Positions 1 through 7,536 of a stretch of 14,461 nt of DNA are shown one piece after another. Origin of the DNA: Mariprofundaceae bacterium (lineage in GTDB: Bacteria > Pseudomonadota > Zetaproteobacteria > Mariprofundales > Mariprofundaceae); NCBI GenBank assembly GCA_030950835.1, contig JAUZQU010000050.1, positions 1 to 14,461 of the forward strand, written 5' to 3'. The notes beneath the pieces were generated by a model. That model saw nothing but the letters and a program-made list of their open reading frames with translations, was not told the origin of the DNA and ran no database searches. Every line of letters begins with the position of its first letter. The first letter of the stretch is position 1. The position numbers were made by a program, and so were the translations under genes.

Positions 1-60
1 CCAAACCAAAGACCCCGAAGAATACCGCCAAAAGCTGCTTTCACATCGGGGGCAGCATAA
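1..60 (+). repeat. Left arm of inverted duplication: copy of the thrB 3' end
   Basis: These bases are the reverse complement of 178-238, the last 19 codons and stop of thrB. The two arms match base for base except for one G-run, which has five G here and six in thrB. The missing G shifts the reading frame, so the thrB stop is lost and the frame reads on rightward until about 343. The match starts at base 1, so the repeat may extend beyond the window; its true length is unknown. It could be part of a second thrB copy, a fragment duplicated by a mobile element, or a chimeric contig end. Confidence 0.9.
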
Positions 61-177
61 GGTAAAGGGGTCAGAGCCCTTTATGAAGAAAGTATGTGTA
101 TTTTCTTTAGCGCAATTGATTTCGCAAACTCAAGGGGACAGTATACTTATTCAACATAAAAATAATGCTTTCATCTT
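61..177. mobile_element. Spacer with two RAYT/REP-like terminal motifs
   Basis: The spacer between the inverted thrB arms holds two related, directly repeated motifs: AAAGGGGTCAGAGCCCTTT at 64-82 and CAAGGGGACAGTATACTT at 131-148. They share the pattern AAGGGG(T/A)CAG followed by CTT. The first forms a six-base stem (64-69 with 77-82, seven-base loop). The second contains the perfect palindrome AGTATACT. From memory, such GGGGWCAG motifs are common at the borders of REP-associated tyrosine (Y1, IS200/IS605-like) transposase genes in proteobacteria. No transposase is present, so at most this is a remnant, a non-autonomous unit, or the edge of an element outside the window. Confidence 0.45.
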
Positions 178-238
178 TTATGCTGCCCCCCGATGTGAAA
201 GCAGCTTTTGGCGGTATTCTTCGGGGTCTTTGGTTTGG
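178..238 (-). repeat. Right arm of inverted duplication (3' end of thrB)
   Basis: This is the partner of bases 1-60. It is the authentic in-frame end of thrB, with six G in the run and a TAA stop at 178-180. The two arms are separated by about 117 bases, so the region could fold into a long stem. The similarity stops exactly at the stop codon on the spacer side. Confidence 0.9.
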
Positions 239-1128
239 GTCATCGCACCGTCTCTGGGATATAAAGCATCAAACAATCGTGACACCCAAAAGCGCAAGGC
301 TGCCAAACGTAAACACGCGGGCAAGGCATCTTGCTCTTGCTGATTGAGTGGGCGTTTTGAGGTGTAACCCGCTAAAAAGGCTTGTTGTCTTACCATGTCA
401 TCGGCACTTAATAACACCGCTTGTGCATTGAGTGCAATGGCAACATCCATGACATAAGCAGCATCATGGGCATAGTAAAAATCAATAATACCAGAGACTT
501 CTTTTCCTTCAAACAAGATATTATCACAAAATAAATCACCGTGAATCACGCCTTGAGGCAGGTGTTCAAAGTGATATTGTTGTTGCACATTCAACTCATC
601 ATTAAGCAAGCTTAACGCCTCTGTACCGTATGTACGTTGTACATCTTCTTGCATCTGTTGGATATGTTCAACCAACCAAGAAAAACCAGTAGGGTTGTCA
701 CGTTGTTCCGTAAACGAAGCGCCTGCAAGGTGCAAGCCTGCCAAGGCTTGACCCGATGAAGTGAGTTGTTCGTTGTTCAAATCATCCAGTGTTTGCCCTG
801 ATAAACACGACACAATACAACCTTGTTTGATGCCTTCTTGCGTATGAAAATCAAAAATAAGCCCAGCATCACGCCTCACCTGCACATCAGGGCTTTGCAG
901 CCCATGCGCTGCCAAATGTTTCATCAGACGCATGAAATAAGGCAGCTCATCACCTGTTAAACGCTCAAAAATGGTCAATACATAACGTTGCTGGTTGGAG
1001 GTATGGATAAAAAAGTTGCTGTTTTCAATGCCAGCGGCAATACCGCTAAAACTTTCGAGCTGACCTAGCTGATAATCCGCTAGAATATGGGTGATTTGGG
1101 CGTGGGTGAGTTCAGTATAAACAGACAT
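178..1128 (-). CDS. thrB: Homoserine kinase (APH-fold, ThrB type II)
   Basis: Phosphorylates L-homoserine to O-phosphohomoserine with ATP in the cytoplasm, the step before threonine synthase. The 316 residues match the usual length of the aminoglycoside-phosphotransferase-fold homoserine kinases, not the GHMP-type ThrB of E. coli. Visible motifs are GIENSNFF (33-40) in the nucleotide-binding region, the catalytic loop HGDLFCDN (196-203, with D198 and N203) and IIDFYYA (214-220), whose Asp would bind metal. The start is ATG with no strong ribosome binding site. It is the last gene of the minus-strand run, 54 bases after the WrbA-like gene. No clear terminator follows; the sequence runs straight into the inverted-repeat region. 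Confidence 0.93.
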   Translation of the reverse strand: MSVYTELTHAQITHILADYQLGQLESFSGIAAGIENSNFFIHTSNQQRYVLTIFERLTGDELPYFMRLMKHLAAHGLQSPDVQVRRDAGLIFDFHTQEGIKQGCIVSCLSGQTLDDLNNEQLTSSGQALAGLHLAGASFTEQRDNPTGFSWLVEHIQQMQEDVQRTYGTEALSLLNDELNVQQQYHFEHLPQGVIHGDLFCDNILFEGKEVSGIIDFYYAHDAAYVMDVAIALNAQAVLLSADDMVRQQAFLAGYTSKRPLNQQEQDALPACLRLAALRFWVSRLFDALYPRDGAMTQTKDPEEYRQKLLSHRGAA

Positions 1129-1182
1129 GGCGCAAGTGTGGTCAACTGTGTTGGACTTGCAAGCAGCTTTTGAGATGCAGGG

Positions 1183-1743
1183 TTAACTAGCCAAGCGCAA
1201 TGCAGTTTCTAAAACATGCGCCCCATAACTTCGCGCAGCCACCAAAGCCGCCTCGCTCACCCCTTCGGGCATACCTTCGTGGTTGCTCGTGCGCACTGCT
1301 AAACCCCAATGTACACCACCATCAGCATAACCTGTTAAAGCACGCGGAAAGCCGCAAACCAGCATACCATGTTCAAGAAAGTTGGCATGTAGGGCAATCA
1401 AAGTTTGTTCTACACCCCCACCAGCTGCACCAAAACCGCCAAAAGTCGCAAAAACACCACCTATTTTGCCTTCTAATGCACCTTCTAGCCACATTTTCGA
1501 GCCTTTATCGATGAGCTGCTTCATTTGCCAAGCCATAGAACCCATGTGTACTGGGCTACCAAAAATCAACACATCAGCTTCACGCATCGCGTCTAAAGTC
1601 ACTTGCGAAGCAAGCTGCACTGACACTTCGGATGATGCCGTCAAACCTTCTTCGCTTAATACGGTCTGTACACCGGCAACAATCGCCTCAGCCACACTTT
1701 GCGTGTGCCCATAGTCAGAATGGTAAACAATCAATACTTGCAT
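1183..1743 (-). CDS. WrbA-like flavodoxin-fold NAD(P)H:quinone oxidoreductase
   Basis: A 186-residue flavodoxin-fold protein, close to the roughly 200 residues of WrbA. The N-terminal strand and FMN phosphate loop are visible (VLIVYHSDYGHTQSVA, 3-18). They are followed by the GSPVHMGSMAWQMKQ segment, and FATFGGFGAAGGGVEQTL aligns with the glycine-rich FMN loop of WrbA. WrbA proteins reduce quinones with two electrons using NAD(P)H, which protects against redox cycling. Membership in the WrbA/flavodoxin superfamily is secure, but the exact substrate is not. The ATG start lies two bases after the stop of the AlgH-family gene, so the two are probably translationally coupled. No signal peptide or membrane segment is seen; it should be cytosolic. 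Confidence 0.82.
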   Translation of the reverse strand: MQVLIVYHSDYGHTQSVAEAIVAGVQTVLSEEGLTASSEVSVQLASQVTLDAMREADVLIFGSPVHMGSMAWQMKQLIDKGSKMWLEGALEGKIGGVFATFGGFGAAGGGVEQTLIALHANFLEHGMLVCGFPRALTGYADGGVHWGLAVRTSNHEGMPEGVSEAALVAARSYGAHVLETALRLAS

Positions 1744-1745
1744 GT

Positions 1746-2324
1746 TTAAGCGTGTCCGATTTGTGATGTCAGTTGCGAGCGTTCAAAACCAATGCTACGC
1801 GCACCCAACGCCCAACGATGTTCGCAAGGGGTATTGAACAGCAAAGTATGGCTGGATTCTGCAAGCAACCAATCATTGGCAATCAATTCATTTTCCAACT
1901 GCCCTGCTTCCCAACCTGCATAACCCAGCAGCAACAAGAAACGTTGAGGCCCGCCGCCACCAGCCAAATCTTCTAAGACATCCTTGGAGGTGGTTAAGTA
2001 AAGCCCATCACCCACACGCATGGTGGAGTCATAAACCACATGGTCATCATGCAAGACAAAACCACGGAAGCTATCTACTGGCCCTGCTTCAAACACGGCT
2101 TGTTCTTCAAAGCGCATCTGCGCCAAACCTCTAGCCCGTGGTTCACCACATAAACCCATGTCGTCCAACACATCAAATACACTCACATCTTGCGTATGAT
2201 TCAAGACCAAACCCATAGAGCCTTCATCATCATGATGACACAACAACACCACACTATCCTGAAAAAAGTGATCCGCCATGCTAGGCGTTGCCAACAAGAG
2301 TTTTCCAGACAAATTCTGAATCAT
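1746..2324 (-). CDS. AlgH/YqgE family protein (UPF0301)
   Basis: A 192-residue protein of the AlgH/YqgE family. Characteristic segments are LLLATPSMADHFFQDSVV near the N-terminus, EGSMGLVLN (about 34-42), AGPVDSFRGFVLHDD in the middle and LLLGYAGWEAGQLENEL in the second half. The family was named for an effect on alginate regulation in Pseudomonas; its molecular function is not established, so none is assigned here. Its start overlaps the pdxA stop in an ATGA arrangement, and the WrbA-like gene starts two bases after its stop. It is therefore embedded in the surA-pdxA run where many gammaproteobacteria have ksgA and apaG. Confidence 0.88.
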   Translation of the reverse strand: MIQNLSGKLLLATPSMADHFFQDSVVLLCHHDDEGSMGLVLNHTQDVSVFDVLDDMGLCGEPRARGLAQMRFEEQAVFEAGPVDSFRGFVLHDDHVVYDSTMRVGDGLYLTTSKDVLEDLAGGGGPQRFLLLLGYAGWEAGQLENELIANDWLLAESSHTLLFNTPCEHRWALGARSIGFERSQLTSQIGHA

Positions 2325-3310
2325 AACATGCTCCGTCTATGGCTCTTTGCCATATCTATGGCCGCCATAAGACTACTATAGCTGATGTTTCCTGAACCTG
2401 CACGGTCTAAGGCTGTGCCATGGTCAACACTGGTGCGAATAAAGGGTAAACCCAGCGTGACATTCACCGAATCACCAAAACTCAAAGCTTTCAGCGGAAT
2501 CAAAGCTTGATCATGGTAACAACAAATAATGGCATCATATTGTTCACGCTGATTGGCCGAAAACAAGGTGTCCGCAGGCAAAGGCCCTTGCACATCAATG
2601 CCTTCCTTCGCCAAATCCGCTAAAGCAGGTGACAGAATGTCGATTTCTTCACGTCCGAAATGACCTTGCTCTCCCGCATGCGGGTTCAAACCACACAATG
2701 CCAAGCGTGGTGTCTGCAAGCCCATTTGCTGTTGCATCGCTTGGTAAGTCAGGCGTATCAAATGTTTGGTATCTTCTTGATTTATCAGGGCTGGAACATC
2801 GGCAAGCGCCACATGTGTGGTTAATAAAGCAACCCTTAACACCGAAGATGCCAACATCATCACCACACGTTCTACCCCTGCAATATCGGCCAAGAACTCG
2901 GTATGCCCAGGAAAGTCAAAACCTGCATCACGTAAAATCGCTTTTTCTATGGGTGCTGTAATCATGCCCAAAGCCAAACCTTGCAAACTCTTCTCGGCTG
3001 CCAGCTGAATGCACTGCACCACAGCCGCTGCTTCATCAATATGCGGCTGCCCAGCAACCACATTTCTAGGTGCATCATGCGTAGGGTCGTACACCCACAA
3101 GGCGGCTTGACGCGTATCCCGCTGCCAATCTTCAGGACAAGGGAGAATCGTGATGTTCAACTTCAATTCCGCCGCACGTTGCTGCAACCAACAAGGCTTA
3201 GCCACAATCACTATATCAGCAAAAGTTTGAGGATGGTCTTGGTATGCCAACAGCACACAATCAGGACCAATACCCGCAGGTTCTCCCAAGGTCAGTAAAA
3301 AAGGGGTCAT
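2321..3310 (-). CDS. pdxA: 4-hydroxythreonine-4-phosphate dehydrogenase PdxA
   Basis: Oxidises 4-phosphohydroxy-L-threonine with NAD+ in the DXP-dependent pyridoxal 5'-phosphate pathway. The chosen start (ATG at 3310) gives 329 residues beginning MTPFLLTLGEPAGIGPD, the conserved PdxA opening. A longer in-frame version to 3373 would add 21 unconserved residues overlapping surA and is rejected. Metal-ligand histidines sit in GHTEFLADI, GLNPHAGEQGHFG and CYHDQALIPLK. The end carries the family signature from FGDSVNVTLG to DHGTALDRAGSG. It starts five bases after the surA stop and overlaps the next gene by four bases. The surA-pdxA order is typical of proteobacteria. Confidence 0.95.
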   Translation of the reverse strand: MTPFLLTLGEPAGIGPDCVLLAYQDHPQTFADIVIVAKPCWLQQRAAELKLNITILPCPEDWQRDTRQAALWVYDPTHDAPRNVVAGQPHIDEAAAVVQCIQLAAEKSLQGLALGMITAPIEKAILRDAGFDFPGHTEFLADIAGVERVVMMLASSVLRVALLTTHVALADVPALINQEDTKHLIRLTYQAMQQQMGLQTPRLALCGLNPHAGEQGHFGREEIDILSPALADLAKEGIDVQGPLPADTLFSANQREQYDAIICCYHDQALIPLKALSFGDSVNVTLGLPFIRTSVDHGTALDRAGSGNISYSSLMAAIDMAKSHRRSML

Positions 3311-3315
3311 GTCAC

Positions 3316-4665
3316 TCACACCTGACACTGACGATACACAATCTCCGCTTTTTCTTTGATGGAACGCATCCATCTTGGCACTTGTTGCTGCATTTCGCTA
3401 TCCATCAACAATTGCTCAATTTTATCCTTGTGCGCTTCATAGGCATTGGGATTGATTCTACGTTTTTCCACCAAACGAATCACATGCAAACCAAACTGGG
3501 TGTTCACCACCGCACTGGTATCCCCTGCTTGCATAGGAAATGCTATATCTTCAAATGCAGGCACCATTTGTCCACGCTTAAACCAGCCCAAATCACCACC
3601 GCGTGAGGCACTTGGCCCTTGCGACAACTCTTTCGCCCGCACCGCAAATGCGGCATCGGATACACCTTGCATTTCTTGGGCTATTTTCTCTGCCCTTTCC
3701 CGTATTTTAAGCTGACTGGCAAGATCCGCGCTTTCAGGGATTTTCAATAAGATATGTCGCGCATGAATTTCATCATAGGGCTGCGTATTTTGTGGTTTAC
3801 GCATCCGTTCATCCGTCACCTTTAACACATGGAAACCCGATGCTGAACGAATCACCTGCGTAATCGCACCTACTTTCAACTCAAACACCTGCGTAAATGC
3901 GCCTGCTACCGCACCTGGTGATAACCAACCCATATCACCACCTACACTGGCATTGGGTGCATCTGATTTTAACGACACTATACGCGAAAAGTCCGCACCT
4001 TGTTCAATACTCTCCACAAAACCCATCGTCAGCTGGCGTGTTTCTTCTACTATTTCAGCGCCCGCCTCAGCAGGCAAAGCGATAAACAACTGGGCAATAC
4101 GCACTTCACGCACTGCTTTTGGGTTTTTTAAGTGTTTACGAAAGTATTCACGTTTAGCTTCATCACTCACATTCAATTTTGCACGCACCACCACATTCAT
4201 CAAACGATTGTTCAACAAACGGTCTTCTAAATTCTCGCGGTAGGTCTCCATATCCACACCTTGCGCTTGCAACACGGATGTTAACTGTCCTGCTTGTAAG
4301 TTGTTGCGTTTTTCCACATCTTCAATCGCCGCATCCACTTCCGCAGCGCTCACCTTCATCTCCAGTTGCCCCGCTTCTTGGTATTGCAACCTACGCATGA
4401 TGCGTGATTCCAAAGCACGTTCATACAACACCTGAGCTTCAGGCAACGCCACGCCTTTTTGTTGTGCCAGCTGCGTACCCAGTGCATCTTGAGCAATGCT
4501 CACTTCATAACAGGTCACTGCCTGCCCATTCACTACCGCCGCAATCGCATCCAAACGCTCTGCTTGGGCTTGTGCGCTCCATAAAAAAGAGCACAATACA
4601 CACCCGTATATTATCAAAGATTTCAATTTAGCTTCTCCATTCTTATTGACCATGTTTACCGTCAT
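3316..4665 (-). CDS. surA: Periplasmic chaperone / peptidyl-prolyl isomerase SurA
   Basis: SurA escorts unfolded outer-membrane proteins, including LptD, through the periplasm to the BAM complex. The 449 residues start with a signal peptide: a charged N-region (KNGEAKLK), a hydrophobic core and a likely cleavage after AQAQA. The SurA N-terminal domain follows (RLDAIAAVVNGQAVTCYEV onward). Two parvulin-type rotamase domains come next: one from about 183 to 285, the second from about 300 to 405, with HARHILLKI, GGDLGWFKRGQMVPAFEDIAF and FGLHVIRL. The ATG at 4665 is six bases after the lptD stop. A second ATG four codons in (4653) is an alternative start. Being downstream of lptD suits its role in LptD folding. 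Confidence 0.95.
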   Translation of the reverse strand: MTVNMVNKNGEAKLKSLIIYGCVLCSFLWSAQAQAERLDAIAAVVNGQAVTCYEVSIAQDALGTQLAQQKGVALPEAQVLYERALESRIMRRLQYQEAGQLEMKVSAAEVDAAIEDVEKRNNLQAGQLTSVLQAQGVDMETYRENLEDRLLNNRLMNVVVRAKLNVSDEAKREYFRKHLKNPKAVREVRIAQLFIALPAEAGAEIVEETRQLTMGFVESIEQGADFSRIVSLKSDAPNASVGGDMGWLSPGAVAGAFTQVFELKVGAITQVIRSASGFHVLKVTDERMRKPQNTQPYDEIHARHILLKIPESADLASQLKIRERAEKIAQEMQGVSDAAFAVRAKELSQGPSASRGGDLGWFKRGQMVPAFEDIAFPMQAGDTSAVVNTQFGLHVIRLVEKRRINPNAYEAHKDKIEQLLMDSEMQQQVPRWMRSIKEKAEIVYRQCQV

Positions 4666-4671
4666 CCCACA

Positions 4672-6651
4672 TCAACCGCCAAAACTACCTAAGCCATCAA
4701 ATTCGAGCAAGAAACGAAAACCAATATCTTTATCCCTTGCTGTCAACAGCTGTGCTGTTTGAAAGCTTTCCAACACGATATTCCAACAAGGATGCTGATA
4801 AGTCAGCCCTTGTACACTTTGTAACATGTCTGCACGCAACACATCATATTGCCCTGAAAGGTGTGCCGACCAGCGTTGGCTAATGTCCGCTTTGGCAGAA
4901 AACAGCACCGACTCTGCTTCTTGGGAATGGCTGGCTGTCGTACGCTGCCAAGTCAATTGCGCATATTGCTGATGCTGCCCTGACCAACGCAGCTGACCAT
5001 GCGCTTCTACCCATTGGTTTTCCTCAGGGTTATGTTGACCACCCATACTCAATTGCCAAGCAGCGATGGGAAACCAGGTCACTTCTGCCAGTAAGTTCGA
5101 TGTTTCACGTAAAGGGTGGGCTTGTATCTTGGTATCTACACTGCTGCGCAAGCCATCCCACACCACACCCAAGCTGCCTTCAACCACGGTGCGGCTTGGT
5201 TGTTGCGCATATTTATGCTGCAACGATGAGTGAAGCAGCAATGAAACCTTGTTCATACGCTCAAATCTATCCCAACTCGAATAACGACTTCCCTGCAAAA
5301 TATTAGCCATGCTCAAGGGGGCTAAACTGCTATCATATCGTGGTAAATCTATCTGGTTTGCTGCCTCAGACACATCCCATTGCAAAGTTGGAGTGATGGC
5401 ATGTCGCCACTGCTGGTTATGAGAAATACGCTCAAAATCCGCTTGCACTGACCAACTTGATGCCAACGCCGTATAGGCAGACTGCGTAGTGCTAAAGTTC
5501 TCCGTTTGATAATCCACATACTGCCCCAACAGCTTGAAATTACTCGATACTGCCCCATCCATCATCTGCCAAGGCACATGCCAAGTTGGGCGCATGGCAA
5601 TACGTTGCCCAGACACACCCGCATCACGGCGAAACCAAGTAGTTTGTTGCTGCATACGCAGACTTTGTTGCTGCGAAAAACGCCACACATGCTGTGTTTC
5701 TAAGCGCGGTAAAACCTGTAAAGTCGTGGCATTATCCACCTCACCCAAACGTTGCTGATACAACCCACTCAATACCACATGGTCTTCTGCTTCGCGCCAA
5801 GCCAATTGCGCTTTACTTTGCACATAAGCCGCCGATAACAACTCATCAGCCAAGGCAAAGTCTGCAATAAACAAACCATCACTCAGCGTATCTACGTCCA
5901 CATTGACCGACCAAGCTGGTGCTAACTGCCAAGCCATTTCACTGCGCACACGATAACGATTGGTTTGGTTCGCCGTATCAAAATAATGTTGTACATGTAA
6001 TCGCTCAGCATGTTCTGCGGCACGATGTCGCCATTCCACATCCCATAATGTGCCCAAGTTTTGCATCAGCCGTGGGCTTAATGTCATGTCCCAATTCGGC
6101 GAAGCTGCCCAATACAAAGGCAACGTTATCTCCATGCCTCGCCTTGAATCTTGGGCAAATGCAGGCATCAATACACCCGAACGGCGGTGCAGCGCATGTT
6201 GCCAATATGGTGTGTACAACAACGGTACACCACCAAGCTCAAACCACGCTTGTTCTGCCGTAAAAAGACCTTCTTCTTGATTGATATACACAGTATCCGC
6301 TGCAATCACCCATGCCATATCATCCTCTGGGCAGGTGCTATAGCTAATATCTTCACCATAAAAACGTTCGATATCTATGCGCTGCAGATAGTCACCCGTC
6401 AAGGTGGCACCATCATGTTTAAAATAGATTTTTCCTTGAAAAAGTTCGCTACTTTGCGATTCCGTATCGAATAACATCTTATCCGCACTGGCTTTGAATT
6501 CTTGCGTCTGTACAGACACATCACCTTGCGCATGTATCAAGCCATATTTGTCTCTGCTCAACTGATTGGCAGTGATTTCACCCGCCCATGTAGACATGGG
6601 AACACATAATAAAAGCAGCGTATAACGCATAAGCTGAGAGCAGTAAGCCAT
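4672..6651 (-). CDS. lptD: LPS-assembly outer-membrane protein LptD
   Basis: Beta-barrel component of the LPS translocon that inserts lipopolysaccharide into the outer leaflet with LptE. From the ATG at 6651 the protein has 659 residues. The frame stays open upstream to a TTG at 6684, but that start would overlap ubiG and add an unlikely leader; ATG at 6630 is another option. A signal peptide ends near STWA. An OstA/LptA-like periplasmic domain follows (from GEITANQLSRD through the TLTGDYL region), then the LptD signature with YSTCPEDD, LLYTPYW, RRSGVLMPAF and SPNWDMTLSPRLM. The rest is barrel-like and rich in aromatic residues. The mature part has only two cysteines, at about 107 and 622, against four in E. 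coli. Confidence 0.93.
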   Translation of the reverse strand: MAYCSQLMRYTLLLLCVPMSTWAGEITANQLSRDKYGLIHAQGDVSVQTQEFKASADKMLFDTESQSSELFQGKIYFKHDGATLTGDYLQRIDIERFYGEDISYSTCPEDDMAWVIAADTVYINQEEGLFTAEQAWFELGGVPLLYTPYWQHALHRRSGVLMPAFAQDSRRGMEITLPLYWAASPNWDMTLSPRLMQNLGTLWDVEWRHRAAEHAERLHVQHYFDTANQTNRYRVRSEMAWQLAPAWSVNVDVDTLSDGLFIADFALADELLSAAYVQSKAQLAWREAEDHVVLSGLYQQRLGEVDNATTLQVLPRLETQHVWRFSQQQSLRMQQQTTWFRRDAGVSGQRIAMRPTWHVPWQMMDGAVSSNFKLLGQYVDYQTENFSTTQSAYTALASSWSVQADFERISHNQQWRHAITPTLQWDVSEAANQIDLPRYDSSLAPLSMANILQGSRYSSWDRFERMNKVSLLLHSSLQHKYAQQPSRTVVEGSLGVVWDGLRSSVDTKIQAHPLRETSNLLAEVTWFPIAAWQLSMGGQHNPEENQWVEAHGQLRWSGQHQQYAQLTWQRTTASHSQEAESVLFSAKADISQRWSAHLSGQYDVLRADMLQSVQGLTYQHPCWNIVLESFQTAQLLTARDKDIGFRFLLEFDGLGSFGG

Positions 6652-6664
6652 GAGGGAAATGGTG

Positions 6665-7369
6665 TTAATCAGCTTTACGGGCAAAACCCAAATAGTTCAC
6701 ATTCAAATCATGCGATAAATAAAAGTGCCCCGACAACAAAGCATAACTCATACCTTGCAAATCTTGCTCCTGCAACCCTGCCGCGCGCACCGCATCTACC
6801 ATTTCAGAAGGGCGAATAAACTTTTTATACTGATGTGTGCCTTTGGGCAACCAGCCCAACACATATTCTGCGCCCAAAATCGCTTTGATATAAGATTCCG
6901 CTGTACGATTCAAGGTGGCAAAGAAAAACATGCCGCCTGGTTTTAACATTGCCGCACAAGCTGCCACTGCCCTTGGCACATCAGGCACATGTTCCAATAC
7001 TTCCAAACACGTGACCACATCATACGTATTCCCATGGCTCTGCGCCCATGTTTCCGCATCATTTTCTTGATAATCCACCGCAATACCCGATTGCTCTGCA
7101 TGCACCGATGCGATACTCAAAGCTTTGGGTGAACGATCAATTCCAGTCACTGTGGCACCTAGTTTAGCCATGTTTTCAGCCAATAAACCACCACCACAAC
7201 CCACATCCAACACTTTACTTTGGCTTAAATCAGCACGTTGGGCGATATAGTCCAGACGTAAAGGATTGATTTGGTGTAAAGGTTTGAAACGTCCGTTGGG
7301 ATCCCACCATTCAGCAGCAATTGCCTCAAATCGGCGAATTTCATCAGCATCAACGTATAAAGAAGTCAT
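6665..7369 (-). CDS. ubiG: Ubiquinone biosynthesis O-methyltransferase UbiG
   Basis: SAM-dependent methyltransferase that carries out both O-methylations of the ubiquinone head group. From the ATG at 7369 it has 234 residues, starting MTSLYVDADEIRRFEAIAAEWW. The frame opens two codons earlier at a TTG (7375), but ATG is preferred. The Rossmann motif I VLDVGCGGG lies at 53-61, followed by the acidic motif at VTGID and CLEVLEHVPD. RPSEMVDAVRAAGL near the C-terminus is also typical of UbiG. It begins this part of the minus-strand run and ends 13 bases before lptD. It implies a quinone-based respiratory chain using ubiquinone. Confidence 0.95.
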   Translation of the reverse strand: MTSLYVDADEIRRFEAIAAEWWDPNGRFKPLHQINPLRLDYIAQRADLSQSKVLDVGCGGGLLAENMAKLGATVTGIDRSPKALSIASVHAEQSGIAVDYQENDAETWAQSHGNTYDVVTCLEVLEHVPDVPRAVAACAAMLKPGGMFFFATLNRTAESYIKAILGAEYVLGWLPKGTHQYKKFIRPSEMVDAVRAAGLQEQDLQGMSYALLSGHFYLSHDLNVNYLGFARKAD

Positions 7370-7375
7370 GGTCAA

Positions 7376-7536
7376 ATCATGGTGTGAACGGCGCGGATTA
7401 CAAGTTATCCTTGAAAGCCAGCTACATCGAATGGCTGTGCCATAATTTAGCTGCCATCACTGAGGCAATGCTGTGATGATGGTCAACGTGCAAAATATGA
7501 ATATCCATAAGCGGTACTTCGCTTAGCTGGCTTCGT
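7376..7536. other. Intergenic gap between folC and ubiG
   Basis: About 160 bases without a convincing ORF, and the largest gap inside the run of housekeeping genes. It holds the weak hairpin at 7505-7530 and a second imperfect inverted repeat, CCATCAC...GTGATG, around 7452-7477. A promoter for the ubiG-thrB run would be expected here on the minus strand, but I found no -35/-10 pair good enough to name. Confidence 0.5.
7505..7530 (-). terminator. Weak hairpin after folC, possible terminator
   Basis: TAAGCG (7508-7513) pairs with CGCTTA (7520-7525) around a six-base loop. CCA/TGG extend the stem past a two-base bulge. It lies a few bases downstream of the folC stop on the minus strand. No proper T-run follows, only AT-rich sequence with four T about ten bases on. 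It may slow or end transcription between the folC and ubiG units, or may be chance. Confidence 0.25.

Noticed and set aside
83..343. Plus-strand ORF of 86 codons starting in the spacer
   Set aside because: It runs antisense through the thrB 3' end and arises from the one-base difference between inverted arms; the protein has no family character.
3311..3373. Longer N-terminus for PdxA
   Set aside because: The extra 21 residues overlap surA and are not part of the conserved start, which begins at MTPFLLTLGEPAG.
5919..6474. Several plus-strand ORFs over lptD
   Set aside because: They are antisense to a well-supported gene, mutually overlapping, and show no recognisable family or ribosome binding site.
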